Under the pieces are notes generated by a model, which saw nothing but the letters and a program-made list of their open reading frames with translations, searched no databases and had not been told where the DNA came from. A program made the position numbers and the translations under genes. DNA of 64,000 nucleotides from a virus: positions 24,935-88,934 of IMG/VR virus record IMGVR_UViG_3300044957_000861; one strand, written 5' to 3'. This document shows, piece by piece, positions 1-11,800 of this stretch; the first letter of the stretch is position 1, and each line of letters opens with the position of its first letter.

Positions 1-1059
1 AACATTTAAAATCTCATTAATTGTTTTTCCTGTTGGGGCATTGAATTTAATAAAAGTCTTTCCTGTTTCAATAAACTTTTCATATCTAATGTCTATATCA
101 CTTAATCCATAGGTATAAATATAGGAACTATTTTCTTTTACATAATTTCTTTGTCTAAGCAAGATTCTTACTGCTGTTATATTTTTTTCTGCACAATAAA
201 ACTTTCGTGGACCAGAATTTACTATTGTATCTGATCCAACAATAGACCAACCTCCTGGGGCCACCTTACCTACGGCATCATATTCTCCGTCATAATATCC
301 TGGATTAAAACTGTAATAGCCATCTTTGTCTAACATTGATGGATTTGCAGCTGTTGTATACTCAACTTTTACTATGTCAATACCGTTTGATGGAAATGGA
401 GACATTGATACACAGTTTGTTAGCGAATTTCCAACTGAACCAGTTGGTATTTTAATGTACAAATACATGCTGACGCCGAGTGGATTTGGCTGATTCAAAA
501 TTACATTTCTTCTCCAAACTTTATCTGGCTGATTAATGAAGGCATTTTGAACTGGGGTTGTATCTATTAGTGCCCCATTTCCATCTCCACCAGCAATGTT
601 TGTATCTATTCTTGTCTCAAGAAAGTCAGGAACAACTTGACCTCTTAGTGAGTTAACGTATTTTATTTTTGAATGCGAAGAACCTATTATTTCTGGCAAA
701 GTTATACTATTATAATACTCGTTAAAAACAAGGGCTTGGGAAGCGGCCACGGCATAGGATGTGGAAACAAACGGAGAAAGATCTATTTGAGATTTTGAAT
801 GAATAGACAATTGATTGGTATTAATACTTTCAATTACTCTTATTCGATCAGTCAAGTCTGCAATTGCCGAACTTAAAAAGATATTTTCTTTTACTATTCT
901 TTCTATAATTTCTGACACTCTTTTGTCTATAACCGAATACTTGTTATATAGATAAACTAGGTCAGCATAATTTTGCTCAATACGCTCATTGTAGTCGGAA
1001 CTTGATATGGGGCCATGGTATTGAATCGGCTTTTTTTGTGTATAAATAAACTCTGACAT
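1..1059 (-). CDS. Virion structural protein, coiled coil plus beta region (partial, 3' end outside window)
   Basis: The frame is open from an ATG at 1059, preceded by AGGAG, to the left edge of the window, giving about 353 residues with no stop. The N-terminus reads MSEFIYTQKKPIQYHGPISS. Residues of roughly 25-85 are heptad-like and probably form a coiled coil. The rest is rich in Asn, Ser, Thr, Tyr and Gly, as expected of an all-beta fibre or baseplate domain. The short GPISSS motif near the N-terminus also occurs in the next gene upstream (1068-1505), so the two may share an attachment segment. It lies at the downstream end of the baseplate operon, where fibre or receptor-binding proteins often sit. 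I do not recognise a named family. Confidence 0.75.
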   Translation of the reverse strand, partial: MSEFIYTQKKPIQYHGPISSSDYNERIEQNYADLVYLYNKYSVIDKRVSEIIERIVKENIFLSSAIADLTDRIRVIESINTNQLSIHSKSQIDLSPFVSTSYAVAASQALVFNEYYNSITLPEIIGSSHSKIKYVNSLRGQVVPDFLETRIDTNIAGGDGNGALIDTTPVQNAFINQPDKVWRRNVILNQPNPLGVSMYLYIKIPTGSVGNSLTNCVSMSPFPSNGIDIVKVEYTTAANPSMLDKDGYYSFNPGYYDGEYDAVGKVAPGGWSIVGSDTIVNSGPRKFYCAEKNITAVRILLRQRNYVKENSSYIYTYGLSDIDIRYEKFIETGKTFIKFNAPTGKTINEILNV

Positions 1060-1067
1060 TTTTTCTC

Positions 1068-1505
1068 CTAGATATCTTCTTGCATTGCAGCTTCAATCAA
1101 GTCCAACTTATTCATTAGCCAGCTTATTTTTGCGCTATTAATTTGGTATTTTTGAAAAATTATATCCGCATTTTCATATGGCGTAGATTGCTCTATTACA
1201 TACTCTTCTGCGGTCTTATCGTAACTAATTGACTGAGTATAAATGGTCATTTTCAAATCTTCATTTAAATAGTAATCTGGTGTGGCGGCATATAGATCAT
1301 TTCCAGTCATTTCAGATATAGTGTCCATACTAGCGTTAAGTTCATCAATTTTAGACTTAAGCCTGTTAATGTCTAATAAAAATTGATCGTTGCAGAGATT
1401 TAAAACACTTGAAGAAATTGGTCCTTTATAAACAAGCCTATGCCTTTGAAGGTTAGGTTCCATGATATTTTCTCTTTTATTAAAATCAGAATAAAGTATT
1501 CCCAT
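1068..1505 (-). CDS. Small helical virion protein, baseplate region
   Basis: This is a 145-residue protein. The ATG at 1505 is preceded by AGGAG six bases away and follows the stop of the previous gene by nine bases. It is mostly helical, with a coiled-coil segment around residues 45-70. It carries the motif GPISSS at about residue 28, shared with the N-terminus of the following gene. It could be an adaptor or chaperone for the downstream fibre-like protein. No named family is recognised. The function is inferred only from position in the baseplate and fibre operon. Confidence 0.7.
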   Translation of the reverse strand: MGILYSDFNKRENIMEPNLQRHRLVYKGPISSSVLNLCNDQFLLDINRLKSKIDELNASMDTISEMTGNDLYAATPDYYLNEDLKMTIYTQSISYDKTAEEYVIEQSTPYENADIIFQKYQINSAKISWLMNKLDLIEAAMQEDI

Positions 1506-1513
1506 GGCTTCTC

Positions 1514-3721
1514 CTAGTGTTTAAATTTAAGTGTATAAGAAATTACGGAAGGAGCAGAATATGAATCAACACCCCTGAATAAATCAGCCCTAACCCTGAG
1601 GGAGGAGGGTGCTTTGATACTGTTTGTCAGATAGTATACTCTTGTTCCTTCTTTTATTTCTTCTGTTCTTCTATAAATTATTTCTAAATTATTTTCATAG
1701 TTTATAATTGAAAATACATTATCTAAATTTGAATATTTTGTGCGAAGATCTTCTTCTTTTACAAAAGAAAAATAATTTCTATATACTTCTGAATTTGGTA
1801 TTGAAAGAAGAGAGATTCCTTCCATTAAAGAAATCGTTCCATTAAATGGTGTTTTAACACCTTCCGAATCATTGGTTGATTTGTTTATAATAACCACTAT
1901 AGAATTTTGACCTTTTTTAAAGTTCCATGTTAAAGAAGAAGATAAAATTCCAGGAGCCAAAGATCCACTTGTGGATACTTGAACCCCGTTTAAATAAATT
2001 TCTATATCCCAAAATTGAGCGGATAGTGATTTGAGAAAATTTTTAGTAATTGTAAGCGAGTTCTGCATGTAGATATTTGTTGATAAGTATATGCTACCGT
2101 AAAGAACATTTTCAGCCTGATAAAATTCTTGATTATTTGCAAGAGATATATTAAATTTATTTGCGATTATATCTTTTCTTGATCCAGTTATTATCTGCTG
2201 CCAAGAATCTCTATCGAGAGAAGTTCCGCTAACTACAGAAACTAAAACTTGATTACTATCTGTGTTTTCAAGCATGTAAACTTCGTATGGATTTGCGTCT
2301 TTTGAAAATTTTGCTAATCTATAAATTTCTAAATTATTTTGAATAGAATCATTTCTATAAAAATAATCTTTAATTGGATTATTATACTGTGTAGATCTTG
2401 GTATTTTTACCATTTGAGTAATGGTTGATTGAATGCTGGTCCCATCTATTGGAACTATTTTTGACTCAATCCTTGAAGCCCCACTAAAAGATACTACACT
2501 GGAATTGGTTGCATTTTTTAAAGAAGCTGGTGATACTTTAGTCCAGCTGTAATCGTTTATTGACTGTTCGTTTCCATTTTCTACAGCTATATAATAATTA
2601 ATTGAAGTCCCTGCAGGGACTTGATCATTGGCATCAAAGTTCACAGAGTCTATGGTCAATGTTTTGTTTTGATCTAATGGAAGCGAAATTGGCTGACTCA
2701 CAAAAATTGCCGATGAATCGTAGTACGGAGCAGTAATTATAAGTTCTTCCAACCTAAAATCATAAACATACTTTACTTTATTTGAAATTGTTTTTGTATA
2801 ATCTGGTTCAACTTTTGTTAAGAACAATTCTATGCTTGACGCCTTGGTCGTTGAAAATGAAAATGAAAAATTGTCATAATCTGAAGAACTAGACTTGGAG
2901 AGGGTAATTGGATTTGATATGTCATTAGAATTATTGACAATAATATTTATATCTACTGGTTTTTGAGAGTTTATTTTTCCCTCTATAAGAGATATCCCAG
3001 ATAAGTTTGAACCCGCAGAAGAAATCGGTATTATTATTTTTAGAGTGCATAGCGATATTGATGGTGATTCAAATTGATACTTCCATTCTAAGTTGTTTAA
3101 TCCATTAAATACATTTGAAAAATTAATTGAGGGAACAGTAGAAACTTTTTTGCCATCAACAAAAACCTCCAAAGAAGCATTAGAAACTTTGTTCATTATG
3201 TTCCCAACATAACTGAAAACTCCAGATGTAAGCTGTGGTATGGAAAGCTTTCTGGAAGAAAGGTCAACTACTGCTGATGTTTTGGACAAGTCGGTTAGTG
3301 CGGTATTGTTAAATGCGTTGGTATGACTGTAATAAAAACCATCTGTATTATTTATGGCGAATAATCTGTCGTCAACATTTTTTTCAAGTTCTGCTCTTCT
3401 CAATCTTAAATTTTCTATTCTAAAATTAAAAGCTGTTATAAGATCATATAAATCGCTTACTTCTTCATGGAAAGAATCATACAAAACATCGGTATTAAAA
3501 GATGTATGCGCAATTATTCTATTTAGCTTTTCATGATCTATTATTGAGCTGGCAGATAAATCGTTGTATGGAACTGGTATTGGGAATCCAGGTCTATAAC
3601 GACTAAAATATCTTCCATATATTGTTGATATCTCATTTTCACTAGGTGCATTTCCTAGAGAATAGTATATTTTATATATAGTTTCTAAAAATCTTTTTTT
3701 CTGTATATTTTCTATAGTCAT
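1514..3721 (-). CDS. Baseplate/fibre-like structural protein (coiled coil plus beta domains)
   Basis: The ATG at 3721 (MTIENIQKKRF) overlaps the previous stop as ATGA, giving about 735 residues; an upstream start at 3754 is possible but less likely. The N-terminal third is helical with a probable coiled coil near residues 90-125. The rest is beta-rich. A segment with the pattern YYxAVENG...WTKVSP resembles YYVSVDGG...WIQISP in the next upstream gene, so the two share a beta module. Together with the genes at 3718-6156 and 6166-8838 it forms a family of similarly built proteins. They are probably arms or peripheral parts of the baseplate. Exact function is unknown. Confidence 0.75.
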   Translation of the reverse strand: MTIENIQKKRFLETIYKIYYSLGNAPSENEISTIYGRYFSRYRPGFPIPVPYNDLSASSIIDHEKLNRIIAHTSFNTDVLYDSFHEEVSDLYDLITAFNFRIENLRLRRAELEKNVDDRLFAINNTDGFYYSHTNAFNNTALTDLSKTSAVVDLSSRKLSIPQLTSGVFSYVGNIMNKVSNASLEVFVDGKKVSTVPSINFSNVFNGLNNLEWKYQFESPSISLCTLKIIIPISSAGSNLSGISLIEGKINSQKPVDINIIVNNSNDISNPITLSKSSSSDYDNFSFSFSTTKASSIELFLTKVEPDYTKTISNKVKYVYDFRLEELIITAPYYDSSAIFVSQPISLPLDQNKTLTIDSVNFDANDQVPAGTSINYYIAVENGNEQSINDYSWTKVSPASLKNATNSSVVSFSGASRIESKIVPIDGTSIQSTITQMVKIPRSTQYNNPIKDYFYRNDSIQNNLEIYRLAKFSKDANPYEVYMLENTDSNQVLVSVVSGTSLDRDSWQQIITGSRKDIIANKFNISLANNQEFYQAENVLYGSIYLSTNIYMQNSLTITKNFLKSLSAQFWDIEIYLNGVQVSTSGSLAPGILSSSLTWNFKKGQNSIVVIINKSTNDSEGVKTPFNGTISLMEGISLLSIPNSEVYRNYFSFVKEEDLRTKYSNLDNVFSIINYENNLEIIYRRTEEIKEGTRVYYLTNSIKAPSSLRVRADLFRGVDSYSAPSVISYTLKFKH

Positions 3722-6156
3722 GATTGGACTATCCTTGCTCCAAGTTTGTACCAATATAATATTGGTGTAGAGTTTGATGATTTGTTCTTTTTAAGAATGG
3801 CCCTAAAAATTATAGAGTTTATTGGATTCGGAACATCTGGTTGATTATAGTAAGCTATTTGTGGTATGGATAAGTTATCGCTCAGGTTTTGATTGAATGC
3901 CAGTATTTCTGGTAACCCTTTAAATCCTCTTTCAATTGGCGAAATTTGTATCCATCCTTTTCCCCCATCAACACTAACATAATATTTGATTGAAGAATTA
4001 TCAGAGTCGGATTTAGAAATATATTCGGAAACCTCCAGACTCAACAGATCTAATTGACCGTTTACAAAAAATGGCTTAGAAACTATCTCTGCGTTGTCCT
4101 GATAAGTTTCTCTTCCAATAGATATATCTCTAATGCCGATACTCGCTCTTTTGGCTTTTAGGTATTCAAAATTTCTTTTTAGATTTAAAAATACTTTACT
4201 GCTTTTTAGAACTGTATCAGAACTTGTTTCTACTGACATATTGGAGGATGATGGCGTGTCTATCACTTTCAGGCACACGCCGTAGTTTTGTTCAATATTT
4301 GTGACTGGAATTGTATTTGAATTAGAAGTTTTAATTCTAAACTGAGTAGTGCTATCAATTTGTATAACATTAAATATTCCAAGAGTATCAATATTGTCTC
4401 CCCACTTGTCTCTAATATAAACTTTTGAGCCGACAGACAAACCGTGTTCTTTAACTGTTGTTACTGTAGCTACATTTGAAGAGTTTTGAATTGTTTTCAT
4501 TTTAATTTTTAATGACGATAATTGATTTTGTATATTGGTACTTGGATCAACTAGCACACACGCTGTTGTTGGAATTCCATTAATAATTCTTTCTACCGTT
4601 GTATTCATTAAATCTTTATTTGGATAAGAATTTGCCTTATCCTTTAAACAAAAGAGGTCTATATTCAAATCAACATCTCTCTTATGCCAATAATATGATT
4701 GCGTTCCTGATTGAAGCTTGATTTGATATTTTGTTTGACCTGTTACAGTTTCGCTTTTGGTGAACGCAACCTGTCTAATTTCACTAGCTGAACTTTTATG
4801 CTCTGATGGTCTATCAATGCGAGGTACAACTAAATTTTTGTCCCAGGAAGAACCAACTATTGAAGAATCAATTAATGCAGATGGATTAAATCTACTTTGA
4901 TTATTCCACTTTTGGGTTGAACCGACCTCATATGGGGTCCAATAAGCGTGCTTAATAAGCGTTTCGTTAAACTCACTTTGCTCCAATGTAATGTATACCT
5001 TATTTGCTTTTGTTTCATCAAATTTAAAAACACCCTTATTAGAAAAGAAATTTTTATAATTATCTATTGTTTTTGAGCCTATATCGGATGCAATAGTTAC
5101 TGGACCACTATTTATTAGTTCATACGTTTTGTTTGCTGCTTCATCAAATAGTTTTATAGAAGTTACTTTTATGTTTTTTATAAGAGCATTTGCGCCCTGT
5201 ATGTCGTAGCCAAAAAACGGAAGTATAGATATGGTATTTATATATTCTCCAGTTTTTGAAGATGAGGTAAATTCAAGTGTTAAACTTAAGGGCTTTAAAG
5301 TATCAAATTTTCCCCAATTTATATACTTTCCGTTATCTAAATATTCAAATTCATATTCTGGTCTAGTTTTTGAGGAGGATGGATCATTTAAGGACATTAC
5401 ATTTATTGCCTCATATTCAAAATAGGTTGCAGCACTTTGATCTAGTATAGTATTTTCATTTGATCTCAGGATTGAAGAGTCTTTTTCGTATAAAAACATA
5501 TTCTTATTTCCATCATTTTCAAAAATAAAACTATTTCCCTTTAAACCATTTGATGTTTTAACAAAAGATATTTCATTTGAAACAGAATTATTATAATTTT
5601 GATTAACTATCCTAACTTGACTACGCCAAGTGCTTGCGGAATTTTTTGCCAAAGTTGCATAACCATCAGATACATCAGGAATAAATCCAGGTGTTATTTT
5701 AGATGATTCAATCATAGAAAGATCATTAAAAGAGTCTCCAAAATAAGTTATATTTACTGAGGTACTTTTTGAATATATTTCTAATATATTTATCTTTGAT
5801 TTAACTCTTGACAAATAAGCTTTTTCTGCTTCTATTTGATTAGAAAATAGATTAAATGTATTGATATAATTAGCGGCTAAAGAATCAAACTGATTTGTAA
5901 TTATATTTAAATCAGCAGATAAATTAGATACAAACTTATTAAAAATATCTGAGCTCGGTACTTCGCCTTTTTTAAAAACAATTGGCTCTGTCATAGAAGA
6001 ACCTATATTTTTATGTATATCAAAAAGAAGTTCTTGATACGCTTTATCATAGTCCTTTGGTGAAACATTCTTTAAATTATAATAATCGTTTATGAATTTT
6101 TGTACCTTAGATATTATCTGCGTATAAGCTAACGTATCTGTAGATAATTGAGCCAT
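3718..6156 (-). CDS. Baseplate/fibre-like structural protein
   Basis: This is an 812-residue protein with AAGGA before its ATG. Residues 1-120 are helical, with a long heptad-like stretch ending near ILEIYSKSTSVN. A large beta-rich region follows. Near the C-terminus the segment KYYVSVDGGKGWIQISP resembles the module in the downstream gene and, more weakly, one in the gene at 6166-8838. The stop overlaps the next start (ATGA), implying coupled translation. It is likely a large peripheral baseplate or short-fibre component. No enzyme motif is visible. Confidence 0.75.
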   Translation of the reverse strand: MAQLSTDTLAYTQIISKVQKFINDYYNLKNVSPKDYDKAYQELLFDIHKNIGSSMTEPIVFKKGEVPSSDIFNKFVSNLSADLNIITNQFDSLAANYINTFNLFSNQIEAEKAYLSRVKSKINILEIYSKSTSVNITYFGDSFNDLSMIESSKITPGFIPDVSDGYATLAKNSASTWRSQVRIVNQNYNNSVSNEISFVKTSNGLKGNSFIFENDGNKNMFLYEKDSSILRSNENTILDQSAATYFEYEAINVMSLNDPSSSKTRPEYEFEYLDNGKYINWGKFDTLKPLSLTLEFTSSSKTGEYINTISILPFFGYDIQGANALIKNIKVTSIKLFDEAANKTYELINSGPVTIASDIGSKTIDNYKNFFSNKGVFKFDETKANKVYITLEQSEFNETLIKHAYWTPYEVGSTQKWNNQSRFNPSALIDSSIVGSSWDKNLVVPRIDRPSEHKSSASEIRQVAFTKSETVTGQTKYQIKLQSGTQSYYWHKRDVDLNIDLFCLKDKANSYPNKDLMNTTVERIINGIPTTACVLVDPSTNIQNQLSSLKIKMKTIQNSSNVATVTTVKEHGLSVGSKVYIRDKWGDNIDTLGIFNVIQIDSTTQFRIKTSNSNTIPVTNIEQNYGVCLKVIDTPSSSNMSVETSSDTVLKSSKVFLNLKRNFEYLKAKRASIGIRDISIGRETYQDNAEIVSKPFFVNGQLDLLSLEVSEYISKSDSDNSSIKYYVSVDGGKGWIQISPIERGFKGLPEILAFNQNLSDNLSIPQIAYYNQPDVPNPINSIIFRAILKKNKSSNSTPILYWYKLGARIVQS

Positions 6157-6165
6157 ATATAATCC

Positions 6166-8838
6166 TTATATAAATTTCTTCTTGTATTTATTATCATATT
6201 TTATGAAGTTATTATTTATTGTACTGTCTTTTTCCAAGGAAAACTTGAATAAAATTCTATCAACCGAATAATTTTCAGAGGTGTTATCTAGACTTCTTAA
6301 AATAATTCTGTATCTAAACACATTTGGAATGTGTTGATAAATCACCCTAAAAGGTGTGTTAATAAATTTATTGAATAGTATTGTCTGACCAGAATGAATG
6401 AATAAAACCGAATCAGATTTATAAAAACTTGGTACTTGAGAGCTACTTAATACATAGTTTGTTAAGTTAATTGCTGTTGATCCGTTTTCAAATAATATTT
6501 TTACAGGACAATAACTTGAATAATCAAAATTACCAAAAGAACTTTTGTTTGCGGTTATTGTTCCGTTAATAATTGAATAAACAGAATTAACTAACTTTTC
6601 CTGACTTATATACGGAGCGTAAGTTATTCTAACACTATTATCTGAATTTGTTTTTTCAAATCTCTCCCCATTTACCCCATCAAAAGAAGCGTTGATCAAA
6701 ACAGGATTAGCCATAGACCTAGAAAACAAGGATGCCTCTTTTGCGGAATTTATATTTAATGGAATATACGATACGTAATATCTATTATTTTTATTAAATT
6801 TAAATATTTTTAATATTTTTCCATTTACCTCATAAGAACCAAAGTCTCTTTGGATTGAATTTTCAAAAACCTTTAAAGATTCTTCACTAGGCAAAAATCT
6901 TAAATTGGCTTCTCCTTGAATATTTGCGTATAGTAGTTCTCCTCTTATTAAGGAATCTTTGTAAGGGATTATAGGCATCCAATCTTCCTCAAATATCGGA
7001 TTGTCTTTAATTGAAACGCTAAATTCTGCACCAGTTTTATCCAAGGCTGGGTCATTCTCCAAATAGTTAAGCTCTTGAAAATATTCTGAGTTCATTTTTA
7101 CTCTCATCGGTAGTCCATCAATTGGAATTTTTCTGCTCACAAAAACTGATCTATTTAAAGGTATCGGAAGCATCGTTATTTGAGCACTAATTTTTGAAAA
7201 GAAAGATATGTTTTTTATTGAGAAAATATATTCATACATTCCAGGATCTTCTACGTTATCAAAAAATTGTGAAGAAGTAATAGAATTAACATAATCAATT
7301 GAATCCTCAGAGAAATGACCATTGTTCTCAGATTTATTTGAATCAAATAACGGTATAATTCCTCCTGAAGCATAGTTCCACACGTTCTTAGTAGACTCTT
7401 TTAGATTTGATTCTATGTAGGTTTTGCTAACGATTGAACGAAGTTTTGATCCGACTGAATAAGATATAATTGAAAATACTATATTTGATAGAAGGCTTGT
7501 GTTTTTAAATTGATTTAGATCATCAATATCAGAAAAGAAATTTTTTTCTTTCAATTTTTCAATAACACCAACATTGATCTTTTCATAGTCTGTAGGATAA
7601 TAATCTGTATAGTCGTAGTAATATAATTTTTTGTTTCTATTGATATAATCAAAAGCAAAATCTTTAATAAAATATTTTATTACAGTGTCTTGAAGTTTGT
7701 CATGATGTTGCTTTCTTGACAATCTTATTGCAGCAGATATTTGATTTACTAATTTTGTATTTACCTCAGATTGCAGAGGTGTAATTTTTGTTCTTGTATA
7801 ATTTTTTTGTCCGAATATTAATATAACACTTTTAACAAAATCATAACCTGGCAATTCTACATCTAGACTGTTTTTTATTCTAATACTATTTGGTAAAATT
7901 TTATATTTATTTGAGCTAGTGGAACCCGCAACATTTGCGGCGCTGTTGTTCATTGATTGAACTATAACCTGCAGAAGATCCATATTGTCACTTGTGTTTG
8001 GAGTGATTCTTATTCTTGATATTTGTTTTGGGGACTTGAAAACTATTTCAACGCCTATTTGTGCCGATGAATCTATTTCATTTTCTGTTTTAAAGGATGA
8101 AAAAATATCCTTATCAAAAATATTTTCTTTTATTACAACGGGAGATTTAACTGTTAAGTTCCAAATATGACTTGACGACGCGTTGAGCACCTTGCGTATT
8201 CCAGTATCGGAAGAAATGTATTCTTCAGAAAAATTTTTATGATATATTATATTTTCAATATCTTCTATGGTAATACTGGTTAATATCTGTTCATAGTTCT
8301 TGGAATATTTGAGTGTTCCAGAAAACGAATCAACAAAAGAACTTTCAGAAGCTGAAAACGGAACTCCGTTCCTGTCTGGTATTTTACTAATTGTATCTGC
8401 ATAGATGTGTGAGTTTAAATCATTATCAAAATTTTCCACGAATATATGATCATATAGATCTTCTTCTCCAGAAAGAAAAACCCAATTATTTATATATGAT
8501 TCAAGGTAAGATATGTCTTTTTCTAGTTTTTCTATTTCTCCAGAAAATATTGAAGACATTGATGATCTTAATATGGATAATGTTCTGGATATGTCATATG
8601 TAGATTTAATTCTCAAATCCATATCCCTGAACAAGTCTATTATTGGCTCCTTCTGTATGGTGCTCAAAGAATTAACAAGACTGGGTATGTAATCAGCAGC
8701 CGAAGAAAAAGACCCTATCTTGCTAACTAAGCTTCCTATTTCTGCTTTTTCTACTATTGACTCTGATAAAACTTGATTTACAGTTTTTCTTGATTGTCTA
8801 TTAAAAGAAGATATACTTTCACTTAACTGGGTTAGCAT
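6166..8838 (-). CDS. Baseplate/fibre-like structural protein
   Basis: This is an 890-residue protein whose ATG overlaps the previous stop as TAATG and is preceded by GGAGG. The first 130 residues are helical (coiled coil around 95-125). The remainder alternates helical segments and beta-rich Ser/Asn-rich segments. The sequence FSVSIKDNPIFEEDWMPI resembles the shared beta module of the two downstream genes. Its position between a PG-binding giant protein and similar downstream proteins points to a baseplate periphery role. No named family is recognised. Confidence 0.72.
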   Translation of the reverse strand: MLTQLSESISSFNRQSRKTVNQVLSESIVEKAEIGSLVSKIGSFSSAADYIPSLVNSLSTIQKEPIIDLFRDMDLRIKSTYDISRTLSILRSSMSSIFSGEIEKLEKDISYLESYINNWVFLSGEEDLYDHIFVENFDNDLNSHIYADTISKIPDRNGVPFSASESSFVDSFSGTLKYSKNYEQILTSITIEDIENIIYHKNFSEEYISSDTGIRKVLNASSSHIWNLTVKSPVVIKENIFDKDIFSSFKTENEIDSSAQIGVEIVFKSPKQISRIRITPNTSDNMDLLQVIVQSMNNSAANVAGSTSSNKYKILPNSIRIKNSLDVELPGYDFVKSVILIFGQKNYTRTKITPLQSEVNTKLVNQISAAIRLSRKQHHDKLQDTVIKYFIKDFAFDYINRNKKLYYYDYTDYYPTDYEKINVGVIEKLKEKNFFSDIDDLNQFKNTSLLSNIVFSIISYSVGSKLRSIVSKTYIESNLKESTKNVWNYASGGIIPLFDSNKSENNGHFSEDSIDYVNSITSSQFFDNVEDPGMYEYIFSIKNISFFSKISAQITMLPIPLNRSVFVSRKIPIDGLPMRVKMNSEYFQELNYLENDPALDKTGAEFSVSIKDNPIFEEDWMPIIPYKDSLIRGELLYANIQGEANLRFLPSEESLKVFENSIQRDFGSYEVNGKILKIFKFNKNNRYYVSYIPLNINSAKEASLFSRSMANPVLINASFDGVNGERFEKTNSDNSVRITYAPYISQEKLVNSVYSIINGTITANKSSFGNFDYSSYCPVKILFENGSTAINLTNYVLSSSQVPSFYKSDSVLFIHSGQTILFNKFINTPFRVIYQHIPNVFRYRIILRSLDNTSENYSVDRILFKFSLEKDSTINNNFIKYDNKYKKKFI

Positions 8839-11800
8839 TACAGTGTCCTCCAGTCGTTTCCGTCCATGTCCTGGATGTCAAAAGCAACACCAGCAGTAAG
8901 GTTGGATCTCACAATATTATAAACTTCTTCTATTGAATTAAAGTTTTGTTTAACTTCTTTTGGTATTTTAATTATAACATATCCACCATTCGGATAGAGA
9001 TATCCTTTACCAGAATTAAGGTCTGCGAAATTTAGTATGTTTGGTTTTTCTTCATAAGATTTTGTAGTATTATCAAGCGGTTTTACGCCGCCGCCCTTTA
9101 ATCTAAGATCAATCACATTAATTTGATTTATGTCAAATTTTTTATTGACAGTTACAGTACCCAAATGAAGTGCCAATGGATTATGCTCCAACTTTTTTGG
9201 ATCAAATATAGAATAATTAAAAGTAAAATCAACCACACTTTTAGGCGTTTCGTAATCATCTACCTCAACATATTCTCCATTTTCCAAAACCTGAACAGCT
9301 GACGGCACTATGTAAAAATGAATTGCAGAATCTATAAACTTATATGGATTACTAGAAAAGCCAGGTTGACCGTTTGAATCAATGTATAGTTGATTTATGC
9401 TAAACACGTACGGATTACTTGGAATTTCTTTTCCATTTAATTTATACATCATGATATTTGGATTTTTTACAACATAATTTACTTGTATATTTTCTGGATT
9501 TGAAGGAATTATTTCTTTTTCAAAATAAATTGTACCAGTATGTTTGCTGTAATTTTTTATTTGATCTTCATTTATTTCAAGCCAATTACCTTTGGCGTCT
9601 TTTATTTTTATATCAACCCAACATTCTATAGGACTAGCGTCTGTATGATAGGTGCTTATGTTTGGTTTATCCAATACTTCTTGCGTTGTATGGAACGAGC
9701 CATGTCTTAATTGTATTTCATTTCTAGAAACTATTATTGGATTTTCGTCAAATATATCATAATATCCAGAACCAAATATGCCAGATGAAGGTATGGCTAT
9801 TTTTGTTGTATCATAAAAACATCTGAGGGTTTGACCATGGTAATTTTTTCTCCAATCAGTTTGAAGTGAATTAATTGGAAGAGTTATATTTTTGAAAAAT
9901 CTACCCCTGCTTAAATTAATAAACCAGTTGTCAAACTTGGAAAGATCTTTTGGTGGATTTGATATAGCAATTTTTGCCCTATCACTAACTCTAACAGAGT
10001 ATATTGGGCATATTGATTTTGCTGGAAATTGAAACTCTCTCAATGTTCCGGTCCTATTTTCTATACCAATTATATTATCAGTAGTTGCAGAATCTCTGTC
10101 GGCGTCAAATGCAATTAGCCCTATGTATATATTTCTTTTGTTTTGCATGTAATACTGGTAGGTGAACTTCTTGCCAAGAAATTGTCTTGTGACAATATTA
10201 TAAAATCCCCACTGCAGTCCATCTGGTGCTGGCATCAGTGTTCCATTTGAATCTTTTAAGTTCCATTTAAGGAGTGTATTACCGAAAGAAACTTCCACTG
10301 TTGTGCCAGTTGAAGAGTCTTGAGGTTGAACAAATTCAGAATAATTAGGAAATCCAATAGGATTACCTAGATCATTAGTCAGTACAACTGCACCATCTTT
10401 TGCGTTGATGGAAAGTTTTTTATTTTGCTTATAATTTAATCCAGAAGAATCTGCATCGGCTACATAGTAGCCAGATACATCATATTCCCTTGAATACTCT
10501 TTTGACTCTATCTCAACTCCGTTTGTTGTAACAACTTGATATATAGGTGCCATATTTTTCAATATATCAAATTGTGAATTTACATCTGACTGACTTAAGG
10601 TAACTGTGCCAGTTGGTCCACTAGTGCGAATAACTGAACTGATTGAAGGATTTATATTAGAAAGACCAGTTGACTGAGACGGTGCTTCTATAGTGTATGT
10701 AATTCCATCTTTTGAAAAAGATATTTCTTTATTATCAAATCCAGTTGATGGAGAATAAATTTGAGAATTCGTAAGATTATGTGTAAAATCAATTTTTGTT
10801 GGTTGACCATCTTCATCAAGAATAGGATCACCTTTTTCGTCTTTCACTTCTGACTTTATGTATACGGAATTAATAACAACAGAGTTAATTGAAGAACCTG
10901 GATAAGCGTTTGAATCCGATACAGATCCTAATCTAAAAACGCCAAAATCACCTGAAGTTATATTTGTTTCACCAGAAATACTCCCCGACGCTATTGCTGT
11001 AAATTTGTAATTACCACTTTTTGTTGTAGCTGGTTCTCCTGATTTACCTTTTACTGGAGTTTTAATCGTAAAGTTTATATTTTTTAAAGAAAATCCTTCT
11101 GCGTTAGGACCATAAACAGCCCTGTCTTGGGCGGTCAGAGATCCACCAGAAAGCTCTAACATAATATACTTTATAGCCCTATTTGTAGATGGAACACTTA
11201 TTGAAAATTCTTCATTGGGCGAAATGAGCCTGTCAACTGCAAATATATTTTGTGGAAGAGCTCTTATGGGATTGTCAACAAACTCTGGAACTCTTTGTTC
11301 ACCGAGACCAAGATCATCCTGATACATCCAAACCTTCTTAACAGTAACTGGCCAATCTCCAGCCTTAATGTTAATATCAGATATTTCTTGCCAGGGAACA
11401 GGATTGCTTTTTTCGTCTTCAACCTCAGGAACCTCAACAACTATATGGTCAACAATTGTAGTTGGACCTGGGATGCCCGTATAGCTTATTCTTCTATACT
11501 CTGATGAGTTAGACCCGTCATATACCTTTTCAATATCTGAATAAAGCACCGCGGCGGCTATGAATTTTTCAACACCCTTTGGTGCCTGATTGACTAAAGT
11601 TCCATATCTTGCCCTATTATATTTATATAAATCTAACCAAAACAACGCAAGTATTGATTTTGTTTCTGAGTCTACTATGGCATCAATCAAGTTCAGTTTT
11701 TTATCTGATTGAAACTTTCTTACTGCTGCTGCTGTTTGAGGACCATACTTGCCGTCAATTGTTACTGGAATGTTATTGCATTTAAGTGTGTATTGAATAT

